A stretch of DNA of 64,000 bases from Mermis nigrescens (GCA_036768485.1 JAVLUZ010000767.1:186001-250000), one strand, 5' to 3'; shown: positions 11,962 to 23,907, numbered from the stretch's first letter. Translations and numbers: made by a program. Notes: generated from the letters alone by a model not told the origin.

Positions 11962-12370
11962 ATGCACATAGGGGTGAGGGGTATTACCCCGCTGAGGGGT
12001 TAGCCGAGCAGGTACTGTTCGGCTATCTTGATCTGACGGAACGTTTTTGCATAATTTTTGAGGTCAAAAGTAGTAAAAATTTCAAAATTTTTCTGGCGCC
12101 GGATTAGTATATACTTATATGTATTTTATTCCTCAAAAAGCGTCAAAAATTGATTAAGTCCAGTATTTTTTAGAGTTAAAAGTGATATAAGGCTGTCAAA
12201 ATAAATAGAAATGCTTTAGATATGCGAAATTACCAAGAAAAGACGTTTTATAGGCTGTATTGACCATTTTGGTCGTTTGAACAAGAAAAACATTCGTGAA
12301 CGTTAAATGAACTGTTTTAGATTTCTGAGATTTCACTCCTCCTGCTGATCCTGACCTTGTGCACCTATGT
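11962..12370 (+). mobile_element. Short interspersed repeat (family D), copy 1
   Basis: This is a roughly 410-bp unit. It starts CATGCACATAGGGGTGAGGG, includes CGGAACGTTTTTGCAT and ACGTTTTATAGGC blocks, and ends near GACCTTGTGCACCTATG. Three more copies lie in the same orientation near 21823, 22690 and 38513. Both ends contain CATAG and GTGCA words in inverted arrangement, suggesting short inverted termini. No coding capacity. Confidence 0.6.
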
Positions 12371-12940
12371 TTCTATACGTTTTCTTGCCTTAAAATACCG
12401 AAAATCTTAGGGTTGTTTGTTGCATTACCTACTATTTCTGCTTGTCTGTACATTACCGCTTGTTTGAAATTTTGAGTATGTTAATGTTTGAGCTTTTAAA
12501 CAACACGAAAACATCGAAAAAATTTCTAGCTTCGATGGACCTGTATAAAAAAACAATTTTTTCGTTTCTTATTTGTTCGCCCCTTCAACCCTTTGACACG
12601 GGTCCTGTATACTTGAATAAAATTTAGTGAGTTTGTACATAAGATATCTTTATTTTGCTTTCTTTTTTATCATAATTACTTTCATTGGATATCTAAGCGA
12701 ATGCTTGATGCCTTATTTTTCACTTGTATGTAGATACGTAGGTAACAACCATATATATATACATAGCAGCTCAAAATTTTAGGAGGAGTAGTCGGCTGTG
12801 TTAAGGATGGGGATAAACTTATTTTTATTTTTGACCACAAAGGGCGAAAAAAGCACGTAGTAATGGTCATAAAATGCAAGGTTCTTGTTAAATAGGGGTT
12901 CAGGGAACGACCAAATTAGGTGGAAGGATCTCCATCCCTT
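12371..12940. other. Unclassified AT-rich stretch
   Basis: I see no gene and no complete repeat here. It is AT-rich, and the end (12850-12940) resembles a G-rich block, also seen near 40790 and 51700, around the words GGACGACC and TCCC. Confidence 0.4.
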
Positions 12941-12944
12941 GCTA

Positions 12945-13985
12945 TATGTATCGCACATTCACACTTGGGGGAGGGGTTATGGGGGTATCTCCCGACCAGA
13001 ACTTTGGAGGCATACCCTCCTCCTGGCTTGTATTTAGGAGGGGCGGGAGCCGGCTCTCCGGAAATAAAAAATAATTTTTGCAACACAAGGGTCCAGTGTG
13101 TCTAAATCACCATTAAAACAGGTTCTTAGCGTCCTTTCGAGCTAGTTAACTGAAAACATTCGGGCGCTTTGCGCCGGATTTATTGTTTATCTATAGTTTT
13201 TGTCTAGTAGCTCGCCCAAAATCGCTCAAATTTGAGTTAGACATGTAGAACATGTCAAATTTGTTCATCGCTTCAGCGCCAAATCATTAATTTTTTGTAT
13301 TCGTTTTCTTTGTAAATCACAAAGATTAAATACAAAGACAAAATTTCGGAAATTATTCGCTGATTGAATGATGAGAAATTAGTTGTGCAGATTATTTAAA
13401 CGACTAAGATAGTATAATTTTTGAAATTTGTTTCTTGAATTTTTTTTACCATTGCATAGAAATCGTTGAGATACGCTCAAGAATGCCTTTATTTTTGCTC
13501 ATCTGCCAATAGTTCTCGATATAACTGACCTCAAAATTTTCGCTTTCCCCGAGATAAAATCCTGGATACGGGCCTGCCCTCCTCAGGCCATTTTCGGATC
13601 AAAACCTATTATTGAAGTTATGAAACATCGCCAAACGTTGTCCCGCAGTGTATTTTGAAGTATTTTCCGAGTTTTACTCTGTCCATTCACTCAGACAGAG
13701 AGTGGATTAGCTTATGAATTTTAATTCAGACACTTTTTGTCCGTTATTCGGTGCATATTCAATAGTCCAATTCATTCCGTCGTCCTTATTTTCATTGGTT
13801 TTCATACAAATTTAATCGCGAATATTCAACAGACTATGTGGGGGTCAGGAACGACAAAAATACTAAAAAATTAACATAAACTCATCATTTTAGCGCCACA
13901 ATTAGCCGTAAAAATTAATCATTTACTCTCCCTCTAGGAAACTCGGTTTACCCCTCCTTCCAGAACTTTGGACCATGTGCATGTA
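12945..13985 (+). repeat. Repeat family Q, copy 1, split by a family G element
   Basis: The halves 12945-13014 and 13585-13985 match the parts of another copy at 14455-15042 and a partial copy at 17350-17570. Shared landmarks are CAGACACTTTT, AGTCCAA.TCATTCC.TC, and a terminal block ending GGAAACTCGGTTTAC. The hAT-like element at 13023-13576 sits in the middle. Confidence 0.6.
13023..13576. mobile_element. hAT-like element (family G), copy 1
   Basis: It is flanked by a perfect 8-bp duplication, CCCTCCTC (13015-13022 and 13577-13584). It begins CTGGCTTGTATTTAGGAGG and ends CCTGGATACGGGCCTG, imperfect inverted repeats. The interior carries a GGGCGCTTTGCGCCGGA palindrome at about 13162. It is 554 bp with no coding frame. 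Related copies are at 28801-29340 and 57865-59035. Confidence 0.82.
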
Positions 13986-14339
13986 TGATATGTATGGCTT
14001 GTATTATTCATGGTTGAATTTTCCGTATTTGGTACTTACATGGGAATGATTTAGCGCATCATTTTTATTCATTAAGCCACAAATGCACTAGATATTTGGT
14101 AGTTTAGCGGAGATTCATTCAGGCCCAAAAAGACCGACGTGAATGAAATGTCCTGAGGGTGCAATTCAAGACGAAATCGCTACGGCTAATGTATATAAGA
14201 CGTACAATCTGTTTTAGCCTGACTGAATTGGACCTGTAGCATGAAAAGAATTCAAAAATATAAAAACATCTTTTTCAGTAGTATCTCTTGATAGATTTGA
14301 TAGATTATCTCTTTGTCTAGATAATCGCATCAATCCCGT

Positions 14340-14342
<3 letters not shown>

Positions 14343-14376
<34 letters not shown>
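14343..14376. repeat. Short (AT)n tract
   Basis: About 34 bp of TA dinucleotide. It lies between two near-identical 20-base words (AGATAATCGCATCAATCCC near 14319 and again near 14413). Confidence 0.9.
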
Positions 14377-14377
<1 letters not shown>

Positions 14378-14454
14378 TGCATCACACATGAGTATTGGGG
14401 GGTATTTGTGTAGATAATCGCATCAATCCCATACAACAACTTTTGTAAGGCACA

Positions 14455-15042
14455 CCCCCTCAGGCCATTTGCGGACCAAGACCTATTGTTGGAATTATAA
14501 AAAGAGCGCCAAACGATGCCAAGCAGTATAATCTGAAGTATTTTCCGATCAGTACTCTGTCCACCACACATGGGGTGAGGGGTCTGGGGGGTCTGGATTC
14601 TCCCTCCCGAGAATCTGGCGGACCCCCCAAAATCGATAGACTTCTCAGAATTGAATTTTCGGTGCTATTTTTGGCAATTTTGCCCCACCGGACCCCCCAG
14701 AATTCGCTCGCTGCTTATGTTTGTTGTCCACTCATTCATTCAGACACTTTTAATCAATTATTTTGTGCATATTTCTTAGTCCAAGTCATTCCATCATTCT
14801 TATTATCATTTGTTTGCATGCAAAATTAATCACGAATATTCAAGAAGACTAAAATATGACGAATTAAAACATTTTTACGGGTTTTGATGAGAGAGGGGTA
14901 ATGAACGACAAAAATATTCGAAAAATCAATGTAAACTCATGATTTTGGCGCCATGAATAGCCGTAACAATTGATCGTTTACCCCCTCCCCTAGGAAACTC
15001 GGTTTACTCCTCCCAGAACTTTTGGCCGTGTGCATCTATGTA
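14455..15042 (+). repeat. Repeat family Q, copy 2, with a short insertion
   Basis: It repeats 13585-13985 in the same orientation. About 14570-14728 is extra compared with copy 1. That extra piece contains runs of G and C and a TGTCCAC repeated on both sides, so it is a small insertion like 11333-11596. Non-coding. Confidence 0.6.
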
Positions 15043-15750
15043 CTGTATGTCTGAGTGAATCTCATTATTTTCCTAAAACGATTTTTGACGCGATTGTAAG
15101 TTTTCGTAACTAGCTAATATCTACATTCGTTTCCGTGAGGTATAGTGAATAGGAACACCCTAGGTGCATTGCATGATGCGTGTATGTAGGTTTAGAGGAG
15201 TTAGTTCAGTCTATCCTGGTGGTCGCTTGGGGTGAAAATCGTAGCTTTGCTGCAATTGCCTCAAAGATAGGTAGTGCAAACGTCGCATTAGATCAAAACG
15301 TACCAAAGTATGATGCCTGCATTTGTTGCCTTATAAATAATTACTATATTTTTCAATTCTAGTTCCCTTACATTGATTTTCGACGGTCTTTCTCTACTAC
15401 CTTATCACTTATTTGGAAAATCTAGCGCAAGAAAATATGTGGTTGTGTAATATTAGTCGTTTGCCGCAGAAATATTAATTTTTTATGTATAGCATTGTTG
15501 TTAGCAATCTTTCGATCACACTACGTGCGAATTATCTGTATAAAACATGGTCAAAATAGGAATTTTCTTCAATAATATTTAATCTGAAAAAGCGTGTTGT
15601 TAGGCAGGCAGGACCACTATCTACTGTACGACCGTTTTCTTTATTTCATCTTCTCTGGTCACCTCTACCGTGCTCATGTATATGTCTCCTGCTTACCCCC
15701 CGCCCAGACCGGCTGACTTCTCGCTGGACGGCCATGCTGTGTATCTATAG
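15043..15750. other. Unclassified stretch, no gene seen
   Basis: I recognise no repeat family and no coding frame with family resemblance here. A small open frame at 15180-15362 has no features that persuade me it is a gene. Confidence 0.4.
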
Positions 15751-15754
15751 TTGT

Positions 15755-16095
15755 ACCAGACTTGCACAATGGGAATTCTAGGGGAAGGGAATACGCGTCA
15801 ACATCATAATTTTCCAGCGTTTCTGATGACGCTCTATCATTCTGGAGCGTAAAAACAAAAACAATTTCAAAAGAATATCGGAAAAATTCGAATAAATCGA
15901 ACAACGTATAGTCAAAAATGAGTAGGTATATAGTGCGAAGCGCTGAGCAAACAGCTAAAAACGCTTAAAACAGCACCTTTTTTTACGAATTTTTCCGAAA
16001 TCGCGCACTCTGAGGGTGAAGTGAAAAAATTTCTGGGGGCAGGAGTGAAAAATTTTCTAGGGCAATGGAGTGAAACAACCCAAGATGATGCATGG
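15755..16095 (+). mobile_element. Short interspersed repeat (family C), copy at 15.9 kb
   Basis: Family C is a roughly 350-430 bp unit. Its landmarks are GGAATTCT and G-runs at the start, then TACGCGTCA, a TTTCTGA.GATGCTCTAT block, AAATATAGTCAAAAATGAGTA, GCGCGAAGCGC, AGCTAAAAACGCTTAAAA, and a G-rich end before AAGAT.ATG.ATGG. This copy has most of them. Confidence 0.6.
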
Positions 16096-16324
16096 TTACT
16101 GCTATTTATCATGTAGCAAGCGCGCGGTCAAAACCTCCACAATCAACCTTTTTACAATATAAATTACGAGTATGTACATTTAGATCATCGGTTTTTCAGA
16201 GATTTCAAGCTTGGAATAATAACAAAATGACAACTTAGCAGATTAGCACTATTTTCTATTATTTGAAAACAAAATTAGCTTCATGTTTATGTTATGATTC
16301 AGTTTATGAGTGCATTGGTGTATA

Positions 16325-16460
16325 TCATTGTTTTTTTGTACCGAAACTTCGCTTTTTTGTACAATGAGAAATGGGCAAAAAACTGCCTGTACTTTGTGTA
16401 CAAAGTTGTACAAAGATCGCTCCAGAAATCTTTGTATGAGCATAAAAATCTTTGTCTCGT
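16325..16460 (+). repeat. Family E fragment
   Basis: It contains TTTTTTGTACCGAAACTTC and repeated GTACAAAG words separated by 10-40 bases, as in complete family E copies. It is truncated on both sides. Confidence 0.4.
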
Positions 16461-17642
16461 AACAATATTATTATTTCTGATATATACTGAATTTCACATT
16501 ATTTCGGCTTCCTAAATTCAGTGAGCACTAGGCCGCTAAGGGATCAACGTAGACAAAATATTGATTTTCTCAAATAACGATATTAAAACAGAAAAGGAAA
16601 AACTAGTGTGCTATTGACAGTCCATTCTGATTCCAAGTTCTACATACTTGCTCAAACCAGACCAAAGAGATTTCTATTTGCTACTGGGGGTCGTGCTCAC
16701 ATGGGCGTGGGAGTCTGGGGGTAAACACTCCCACGCAGACGTTGAAAAACCCTGCAGATTATTGTAGACCCTCCATAATTCTATTAAAGAATTTGGCAAT
16801 TTTTGACGATTTCACCCAACCACACCCCTCCCAGAATTTTCTTGCTGTCCATGTATGGTCGCGCTACATAACGCTGATATACGCAAAGTAATATGCATTT
16901 TAGCTCTGAGATGAGTGGAATGGTTGGTCTAGTAGCTAGACTGGTGAAAGGAAAATACGTTCAGTGGATTGTGTTGACCATAGATGCACAGTATGGCCGG
17001 TCTGGCGGCTCAACCGGTTTAGCGGTCAACCTGTGAACTTTTTTTTAGCTAAAATGGCCTCGAAATTTTGTACAAATGTTAGAATAGCAGTTTTGCAAAA
17101 AATTTATGTTCTATATTTATTTTTGGCTTTGATTTTGCTTCAGTTTAAACAGAAAATTTTTCATTTTTTCGTGTAGTCTATTAGACTCCATCCCAACCTT
17201 TAGCGTGCATGTATGGATGTTGCTGTAGTCTATTCCACTCTAACGTCCCTTTTTCGCAAACCATTCAAAATATAAATGGGCTATTAAAATGATGCAAATT
17301 AGCACAATGTCTTGCGTATCAGAGGATAACAAAACGAATTGTCTTCATGCACAATCACACATGCACACGGGGGTAGGGTATGGGGGCATCCCCCTACTAG
17401 GACTTTTGGCAAGCATACCCCTATCCAGGTCATTTCCGACCGAAATCTACTGCTCGAACCATGTAAAAGCGTCAAGCAACGCCTTAAAGTATAGAATCAA
17501 GTACACAAACTCATTTTTTGGGCAGTAGACTGTTTATTTCAGTCATCCAGACACTTTTTTTCGATTATTTGTATCTTACACGGGCACGCTCAGGTTTTTA
17601 GGGTCAAATGACTTCCCTGGAACCTGCGGGGTCGGTCATGAC

Positions 17643-17990
17643 CAGTGATCGGACCGAGGTCTCGGCCTCGGCAAGGCTCGGCGTTTTTTGGAGCCTCGGC
17701 CTCGGCACGAGGGCGAAGCTGAAAAGTGCTGAGGCGCCGAGGGTGAAAATCAAATTTGAATAAGTTTAATATATCCGTTGAATATTAAGTATTTAGAATA
17801 CGTCTGCAGTACACAGGCTGTTTTTTACCTATTGGCTTTTCTTATGGTTTTTGGCGTGTACCCAGTTACACCAAGTTACATACAGCAAAGTGCCAATTGA
17901 TATTAATATGATGACTAAGTTTTAATTTTCATGCTCGCTACATGGATCAGAAAGTACAGTGCAGTTTCCGTTATATTACCTACCACACCA
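17643..17990 (+). mobile_element. GA-rich-ended DNA element (family P), one end
   Basis: It starts CAGTGATCGGACCGAGG and runs through a tract of CTCGGC and GAGGC words. The inverse of this whole segment occurs at about 40470-40766, and a partial copy at 37840-38360. The start resembles family B ends (AGTGATCG) with a different base spectrum. I do not see the opposite terminus for this copy. Confidence 0.55.
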
Positions 17991-17995
17991 GCGGC

Positions 17996-18180
17996 CGGTT
18001 TCAATAAGACAAGCTCCATCTTAAACTTAAGTCTGAACTTAAGTCGTTAAGTTTGACCTAGGTTAAGTCTGAAGTTAAGTCGGTTTCAAGAAAAATTTAA
18101 GTTTGAACTGGTAAAGTCAGAAGTAAAGTCAGAACTTAAGTTCTAAATAGAGTTCAAACTTAAGATCATGCGCGCACTTA
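17996..18180 (+). repeat. Short degenerate AACTTAAGT repeat cluster
   Basis: The words AACTTAAGT, AAGTCTGAA and AAGTTTGAA recur several times in both orientations, after a CCGGTTTCAATAAGA start that is echoed at 18080 (CGGTTTCAAGAA). It is reminiscent of the GGTTAA-rich element at 59732-61001, so it may be a PIF/Harbinger-type fragment. This is tentative. Confidence 0.4.
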
Positions 18181-18289
18181 CGCTATGTGAGCAGTCAAAC
18201 ATGCGGAAACACAGATTATAAACCGTTGGGTTAATAATTTAACTGTAAATATCACAGGATCTTTGGTTACAAAAAATTGGTCATTACTA

Positions 18290-18600
18290 GACATGCATAA
18301 CATGGGAATTCTGGAGGAGCAGGGAGTGGAGCCAAAAGTTTTTCTAGAATTTTCCGAGCTCGTAAACGGTGGATACAGGTTAAAAACATTCTTTGGCGTT
18401 TATGATGACGCTCTATCTTTCAAAACGTAAAAAAACAAAACAATTTATATAATCGAATAATGAATATATATTGCGCGAAGCGCCGAAAAATTTGGTACTT
18501 TTGAGCAAAGCAATAGCTAAAAGCGCTTAAAATAGCTCCTTTTCTAGGAATTTTCTGCATAATCACGAATTCTGGGGGTGAGGTAGAAAAACAAAGGTGG
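18290..18600 (+). mobile_element. Short interspersed repeat (family C), copy at 18.4 kb
   Basis: It shows the GGAATTCTGGAG start, ATGATGACGCTCTATCTTTC, GCGCGAAGCGCCGAAAAATT and AGCTAAAAGCGCTTAAAA landmarks of family C. Confidence 0.6.
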
Positions 18601-19019
18601 TTTGAACCCCTCGTAGGTCATATAAATTAGTCATCACGACTTCTCATCTGTCTTATGCCAAAACAAATTATAATGAAAAGCGATCTTACAGCGATTTAAG
18701 AATTATTACGACTTGGAAATATTAAGATTTAGTTGTAGTCGTACATGGACTGCAGCCAAATTCTGGGGTCTAAATGGTGTTAAACTTGCAAAAATTACAA
18801 AAAACATGCCAAAAATTTAATTCTGGGGTCAATCGATTTTTGGGGGTTTACCAGATTCCCAATGATCAACCCCAGACAGCTAATTGAATTTAAATATTGG
18901 CTTCACTTTTGCCTCGAAATGATTGAATTTTCTTCAAACGATATTCCATCAGAATTTTTGAATTCACTATCTATGATGAAACGCTGTCCGCGCCTGTCAT
19001 TAAAATATTTCATTACATT

Positions 19020-19170
19020 AGAGATTCTGATGATTTTAGCAGATTCTGATGATTTTTTTGCGCGCATAGGGGCTTTTTCTAGTCCCCTTCTTTTATGTCT
19101 TCAATAATCCGCTTTTCCAAGTATATTTGTTGTTTTTGTTCCATCGGAGCATTTTTCTTCGCTAGTATCT
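19020..19170 (-). repeat. Coding-like repeated segment, copy 1
   Basis: On the minus strand this reads approximately APMEQKQQIYLEKRIIEDIK. Related segments are at 28080-28260 (plus strand) and 28560-28790 (minus strand). The conserved reading frame suggests a decayed transposon protein or a repeated exon-like piece. I do not recognise the family. This copy has an in-frame stop soon after. Confidence 0.45.
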
Positions 19171-20087
19171 AATTTTATCGGAACCAAATCTAATCGTTTA
19201 GTGATACAATGGGACAATTAGCTGTTTGCGTTTTACTTAGTTACTACACTGGCACGGCACGCCATATCGCCCAAATATCTTTTACTATTGCATGTTGCTA
19301 AAGCTTGTTTAGCTGTTAGTTTAAGCCCATCCCGACCGATTATTGACGTTTCATAGCCGAATTCCAGCTTGAGCACATGTTTAGCGTATTGTACATTGAG
19401 TTGCTCAGCGTACACAGTGCTAATGTAAGAGTAGAACGAAGCGTTGCGCGCTCCAAATAGACAGATTCGCGGTTCCTACCAGCCTAGCTTGTCAATCCTA
19501 TGAGGAATTCGAGCTCGTAGAAAGTTTTAGCGAGACGTAAAGATTTTTCCGGACCAATAGATCGAAATGTTAAGCGTTAATCTTTGACAAAAAACATGCC
19601 TTGTCTGCGTTTGCTTGAACATTGGTGCTTACATTTACCCCTATGCTAATCTCGTCCGGCTGCTGGTCGCGTAAAGTATGTACTTACGCATTGTTAATGT
19701 TGTTAATAACATTGATGAGCGAAGACGTGTTTTCCAGCCCAGAATTATTATTTTCGCTTATTTAAGTTTGTGCAGTTTGTACTGTTTGCCGATAATAAGG
19801 AAATAAAGATGTTAGCTTTATAAGCAAAGTGAATTGTAGATATTAATTTTATAGCAAAATGTATGTTACTATCTCTGCTCGTTACCAAAAAGAGATAAAT
19901 AAGTCTACCAGCTTTGCTTGTTCATGCAAAGATTAATCGGCAGGTTGTGCAATTATTTTTTACCGTGATTCTCCGCCTTACTTTGTTATTAACTTTACTA
20001 GGTACCTACTTATAGCATTTAATATCCGGATTTGGGCGACAGCGAAATAATTGTTAAAGTGTTATTGTCTTACATAATTGTCTAAAA
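19171..20087 (+). promoter_or_regulatory. 5' flank and probable 5' UTR of the adducin gene
   Basis: This 0.9 kb stretch upstream of the start codon has none of the repeat families seen elsewhere, which suggests constraint or simply a gap between insertions. The frame upstream of the ATG is closed by TAA at 20055-20057. I cannot place the transcription start. No clear TATA box or core promoter motif stood out. Any upstream untranslated exon is invisible here. Confidence 0.35.
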
Positions 20088-20273
20088 ATGCCGACCAAAA
20101 AACAATCTATGCCAAAATCAAAAGCAGCTCCTGCAGAAAATGGTCCTAAAACGATCAGCAATGTAGGTTCAGATACAAATGCCATTTACCCTTTTAAAAC
20201 GCCCAGAATGCAAGATTTCGACCCGGATGATGAGGATTACATTAGGGAGTTACGCAGACCGGCCGTCATAAAG
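20088..20273 (+). CDS. hts: Adducin exon 1 (start codon; residues 1-62)
   Basis: The ATG has an A-rich context (AAAAATG) and is preceded in frame by TAA at 20055-20057, which supports this start. The N-terminus is basic and Ser/Pro-rich (about residues 1-20). It then becomes acidic, with DPDDEDYIRELRRPAVIK at residues 45-62, matching the adducin segment just before the first helix. The donor is AAG|GTAAGC, phase 0. Intron 1 (4277 bp) follows and is full of family C, D and E repeats. The reading frame continues only a few codons past the donor before a stop. Confidence 0.88.
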
Positions 20274-20351
20274 GTAAGCGCACCTTTCTCTTTCGCTCCT
20301 TTCGAGTAAGAGTTTGGAGTTAGTAAGCAAGACTGCGAACTAGGCAAGCAC

Positions 20352-20712
20352 AGCATGGGAATCTGGGGTAAAGGTGAAACCAACAAATCTTTCTGAAGTA
20401 CCTTTTTGGGTTCAAAAACGGTGGATACGCGTCAAAAACATAATTTCCTTGGCGTTTCTTAAGATTCTCTTTCTTTCTAGATTATAAAAACATAAAAAAT
20501 CCCGAAAAATATCGAAATAACTCAAATTAATTGAACAGAATATAGACAAAAAATGAGTGCGCCGAAAATTTGATACGTGGGAGCAAGCATACAGATCAAA
20601 ACGCTTAAGACGCACCTTTCCTACTAATTTTCGGATAATAGCGGATTTAGGAGGGGGTGTAAAAACGTTAATGGAAGAGTAAAAATCTTTCTAAGGGGGT
20701 GAAAACCATACA
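20352..20712 (+). mobile_element. Short interspersed repeat (family C), copy at 20.5 kb
   Basis: It lies in intron 1. It starts near CAGCATGGGAATCTGGGG, shows GTGGATACGCGTCAAAAACAT and the GTTTCTTAAGATTCTCTTTC block, and ends in a G-rich stretch before ACCATACATG. The central GC palindrome is degraded to TGAGTGCGCCGAAAAT. Confidence 0.62.
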
Positions 20713-20795
20713 TGTGCAGCACCAAAATTCTGGGGGGTCAGGATGTGGAAAATCGCCAAAAATGTTACTTAAAAAGAATTCTGGGAGGTCTAAAG

Positions 20796-21219
20796 CACGG
20801 TTTTTTGTATTCGGCAAAGATTTTTCCCGATGTACAAAGACTTTTCAGACCGCCTTTGTAGATGTACAAAGATTTTTGGGAAGACTAAAACTACAAAAAA
20901 GGTCCGAAATTCGCAACAAATTTTGGCGCTTCGCGCCGAAATGACTAATTAAGTGCTCTATATATCTTTATAATGACAGAAATTGCATTTCGAAAGAAAA
21001 ATGTCAAATTTTTCCGTTCTAAGACGATTCCTAGTGATTTTTGCCCTAAGAAACCCAGAAATTAGCGAAAAATACACTATCAAACTCTGTTTTTACCACA
21101 CTGAAATCGCTACTGTACCATATTATAGTACCCAAAAATTTGTGTGTACAGAATGTACAAAGACTTTTAGGGACCATCTTTGTACATGTACAAATAGACC
21201 TTGTATAAAAAAAACACTG
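20796..21219 (+). mobile_element. Family E element, complete copy with target duplication
   Basis: It starts CACGGTTTTTTGTATTCGG and ends with the complement of CAGTGTTTTTTTTATACAAG, so the two ends form imperfect inverted repeats. The flanks GTCTAAAG and GTCTACAG differ at one base, an 8-bp target duplication. The interior carries GTACAAAG words near each end and the GGCGCTTCGCGCCGAAA palindrome at about 20926. It is 424 bp with no coding frame. Confidence 0.75.
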
Positions 21220-21822
21220 GTCTACAGTAATCTGTGGGGGGAGTGGTACGAGCCCCTCGAAAGTCCCCACGGTCATGTGTGGTGAAAACCCCACCCAAAA
21301 CCCCCAAGATACGTACCATTTATGTTATCTGCTTGCTGCCTTTCAAAAATACGGCAGTTGAGGAAGATGGCCGCCTCCTCTTTTCCCTGTATATGGCCGT
21401 ATATGTTTGACATTAAATTTTAGAAAACATCCCAGCTGCACATCATAGATGCACAAGGTCAGGTAGGACGTCAGGTAGGACGGGAGGGGTGAAACCGAGA
21501 TTTAGGGGTCAGGAAGGGGTAAAATTCAGCATTTCACCGCAGTAAATTGCGTTTTTGGCTATTTTTACGTCAAAATTGCTTGAAAATACACTATTTTTGG
21601 CTCAAACTGCTCGACGGTAACTAACTTTTGGACCCTTCAGGGGGAGTAATACCAACCTCTCACCCCTCCCTATGTGCATGTATGGTGCACATGCGTAGGA
21701 TAACCATTGAGGTATGATATCTGGAACTTGTGTGTGGCTAGTGAGTTCTTGGTAAAATCCCGTAATTGTGTTATAGTAAGTTGAGTAGTCAAAGTACCAC
21801 TATTTAGAAATCTCTCGAGTCA

Positions 21823-22243
21823 TACATGCACGTAGGATGGGGGTGAGGGGGCATTACCCCCTGAAGGGTCGGCCGGACAGGTACTGTCCGGCGATTTTGA
21901 GCTGATGGAACGTTTTTTGCATCATTTTTGAGGTAAAAAGCAGTAAAAACGTCAAAATGTTTTCCGGCGCTTCACGCCAGATTAGTAATTTTAGGTAACC
22001 CAAAAAGCGCCCGAAATTGATAAATTTTTGCTTTTTTCAATGTTAAAAGTGAGATAATGCTGTAAAAATGGATTGAAAATGCTTTTAAAATGCGATATTA
22101 CCACGAAAAAACGTTTTATAGGCTATTTTGACCATTTTGATAGTTAAACAGCAAAAAAATCGTGAACATTAAATTTTTTGTTTTGGATTTTTGGGATTTC
22201 ATCCCCCCTTACTTCTGTCGACCCCGACCTTGTGCACCTATGT
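21823..22243 (+). mobile_element. Short interspersed repeat (family D), copy 2
   Basis: It starts CATGCACGTAGGATGGGGG, includes CCGGACAGGTACTGTCCGG (an 18-20 base near palindrome at about 21873-21891), GGAACGTTTTTTGCAT and ACGTTTTATAGGC, and ends at CGACCTTGTGCACCTATG. In intron 1, same orientation as copy 1. Confidence 0.65.
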
Positions 22244-22279
22244 CTCGAATGTAGGTAAAGATCACCTAACAGCATTGGC

Positions 22280-22690
22280 CATACATGATTTGGGGGGGTT
22301 GGTTTTGAAAGATTTTCACCCTTAGAAAAGTTTTCACTCTGCCCAGAAATTTTTTTATCCCCCCATGGAATTCGCGATTTTTTAGAAGTTTCCGAAAAAT
22401 TCATTTAATATAAAACGTGCTGTTTTATGCGTTTTCAGCTATCCAACAGTGTTAAATTTTTGACGCTTCGCACTATATACTCATTTCTGGACTATTTTGT
22501 TCAATTTGTTCCGTTTTTTCGATTTCGTTCGGAATTTTACGTTTCTATGCTCTAGAAAGATGAGTATCATCAGAAGCGCCAAAAATGTTTTTGACGCGTA
22601 CCCACCATTTTTGAGCCCAAAAAACACTTTAAAATTTCACCTGCACCCCTCCCCTCCGCCAGAATTCTTATGCGGTGCATGTCTGGTATT
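22280..22690 (-). mobile_element. Short interspersed repeat (family C), inverted copy at 22.5 kb
   Basis: Family C landmarks appear in reverse order: a G-run and TTTCACCC start, AAACGTGCTGTTTTATGCG, GACGCTTCGCACTATATACTCATT, TAGAAAGATGAGTATCATCAGAAGCG, TTGACGCGTACCCACC and the terminal GAATTCTTATGCGGTGCATG. Confidence 0.6.
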
Positions 22691-23076
22691 GGCGTACACG
22701 CAAATGGGATGAGGGGATACTTCCCGCTGGAGGGTCAGCCAGACAGATATTTTCCGGCTACTTTGAGCTGACGGAACGTGTTTACATCGTTTTTGATGAC
22801 AGTAGCAGTAACGATGTCAAAAGTTTTGTGTAATTTAGTCGAAAGCGCCAAAAATGGATCAATTTGACTATGTTTAGTGTTAAAAACGATGTAATGCAGT
22901 CAAAATGGACTAAAAATGTTGTAAAAATACGGTCTTGCCACGAAAAAGCGTATTGTATGCAATTTTTGCCATTTTCAGGGTTCAAATAGCAACAAATCGT
23001 GAACACTAAATTTACTATTTTGGATTTCTGCGATTTTAGCCACCCCCACTTGCTGTCCTTGACTTTTTGCACCTAT
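22690..23076 (+). mobile_element. Short interspersed repeat (family D), copy 3
   Basis: It directly abuts the inverted family C copy. It shows GGATACTTCCCGCTGGAGGG, GACAGATATTTTCCGGC, GAACGTGTTTACATCG and the end GACTTTTTGCACCTATA, a diverged version of copies 1 and 2. Confidence 0.55.
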
Positions 23077-23139
23077 AAATATTGGACTTGAAGGGGGTGT
23101 ATATAATGGTGCACATTGCACAGTGGCTGGACTACCTTA

Positions 23140-23520
23140 GATCACATTCCTGGTACGTTTTGAACAGTTTTACAGAAAAATGTTCATATTTATATATTCT
23201 TGCCTTTATTCTGCATTGTTTTCCTCTTTTTTCGGCATTTCTGACGATGCTTTATCTTTTCTAGAGCATAAAAACACAAAAAACTTCGAAAAAAATCAAT
23301 AAAAGTCGAGTAACTTGAACAGAATAAAGTTAAAACATGAGTATAGGGCGCGAAGCCTCGAAAGTTTGACTCTTTTGAGCAATTACTTAGCTAGAAACGC
23401 TTAAAAAAGCACCATTTATGCATATTTTTAGGAAATTTTTTGGAACTTTTGAAAAATCGCGGATTGTGAGGGAGTGGGGGTGTAAAACCTCCTATATCCT
23501 ACCCCAAGATCATGTATCAG
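23140..23520 (+). mobile_element. Short interspersed repeat (family C), copy at 23.3 kb
   Basis: It includes CATTTCTGACGATGCTTTATC, CTAGAGCATAAAAACAC, GAGTATAGGGCGCGAAGCC and AGCTAGAAACGCTTAAAAAAG, and a G-rich end before CCAAGATCATGTA. The first part is worn. Confidence 0.55.
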
Positions 23521-23907
23521 TAAACGATTTTAAATTTACGAAGTCATTACCACAAAACTTTGCGATTTTCGGCGCTTTTTGCAGAATTCTTCGTATCAAT
23601 TTCAATTTTTGTAGAGAAATTGTTTAAATGGTGAACAATTAACGTATCTATTTTCGATTTTGGTGCAAATGCACAAAAATTACATTTCTATTTCATCTGC
23701 ATGCGTGCAAAAATGTATGAATTTCAATATAAAATATAAATTTTGTTATTTATTAATTTTAATAATTTAATAATTCACGAATTTTAATACCTATAAGAAT
23801 GTATATAAAAAAGGCCCTGGTCTAGACTAGATTTTCAATCTCCTATACATGCAGGAGACGTAGGCTACGTCTCCTACATGCATGTCTTTTCTTAACCGTC
23901 CCAAACA

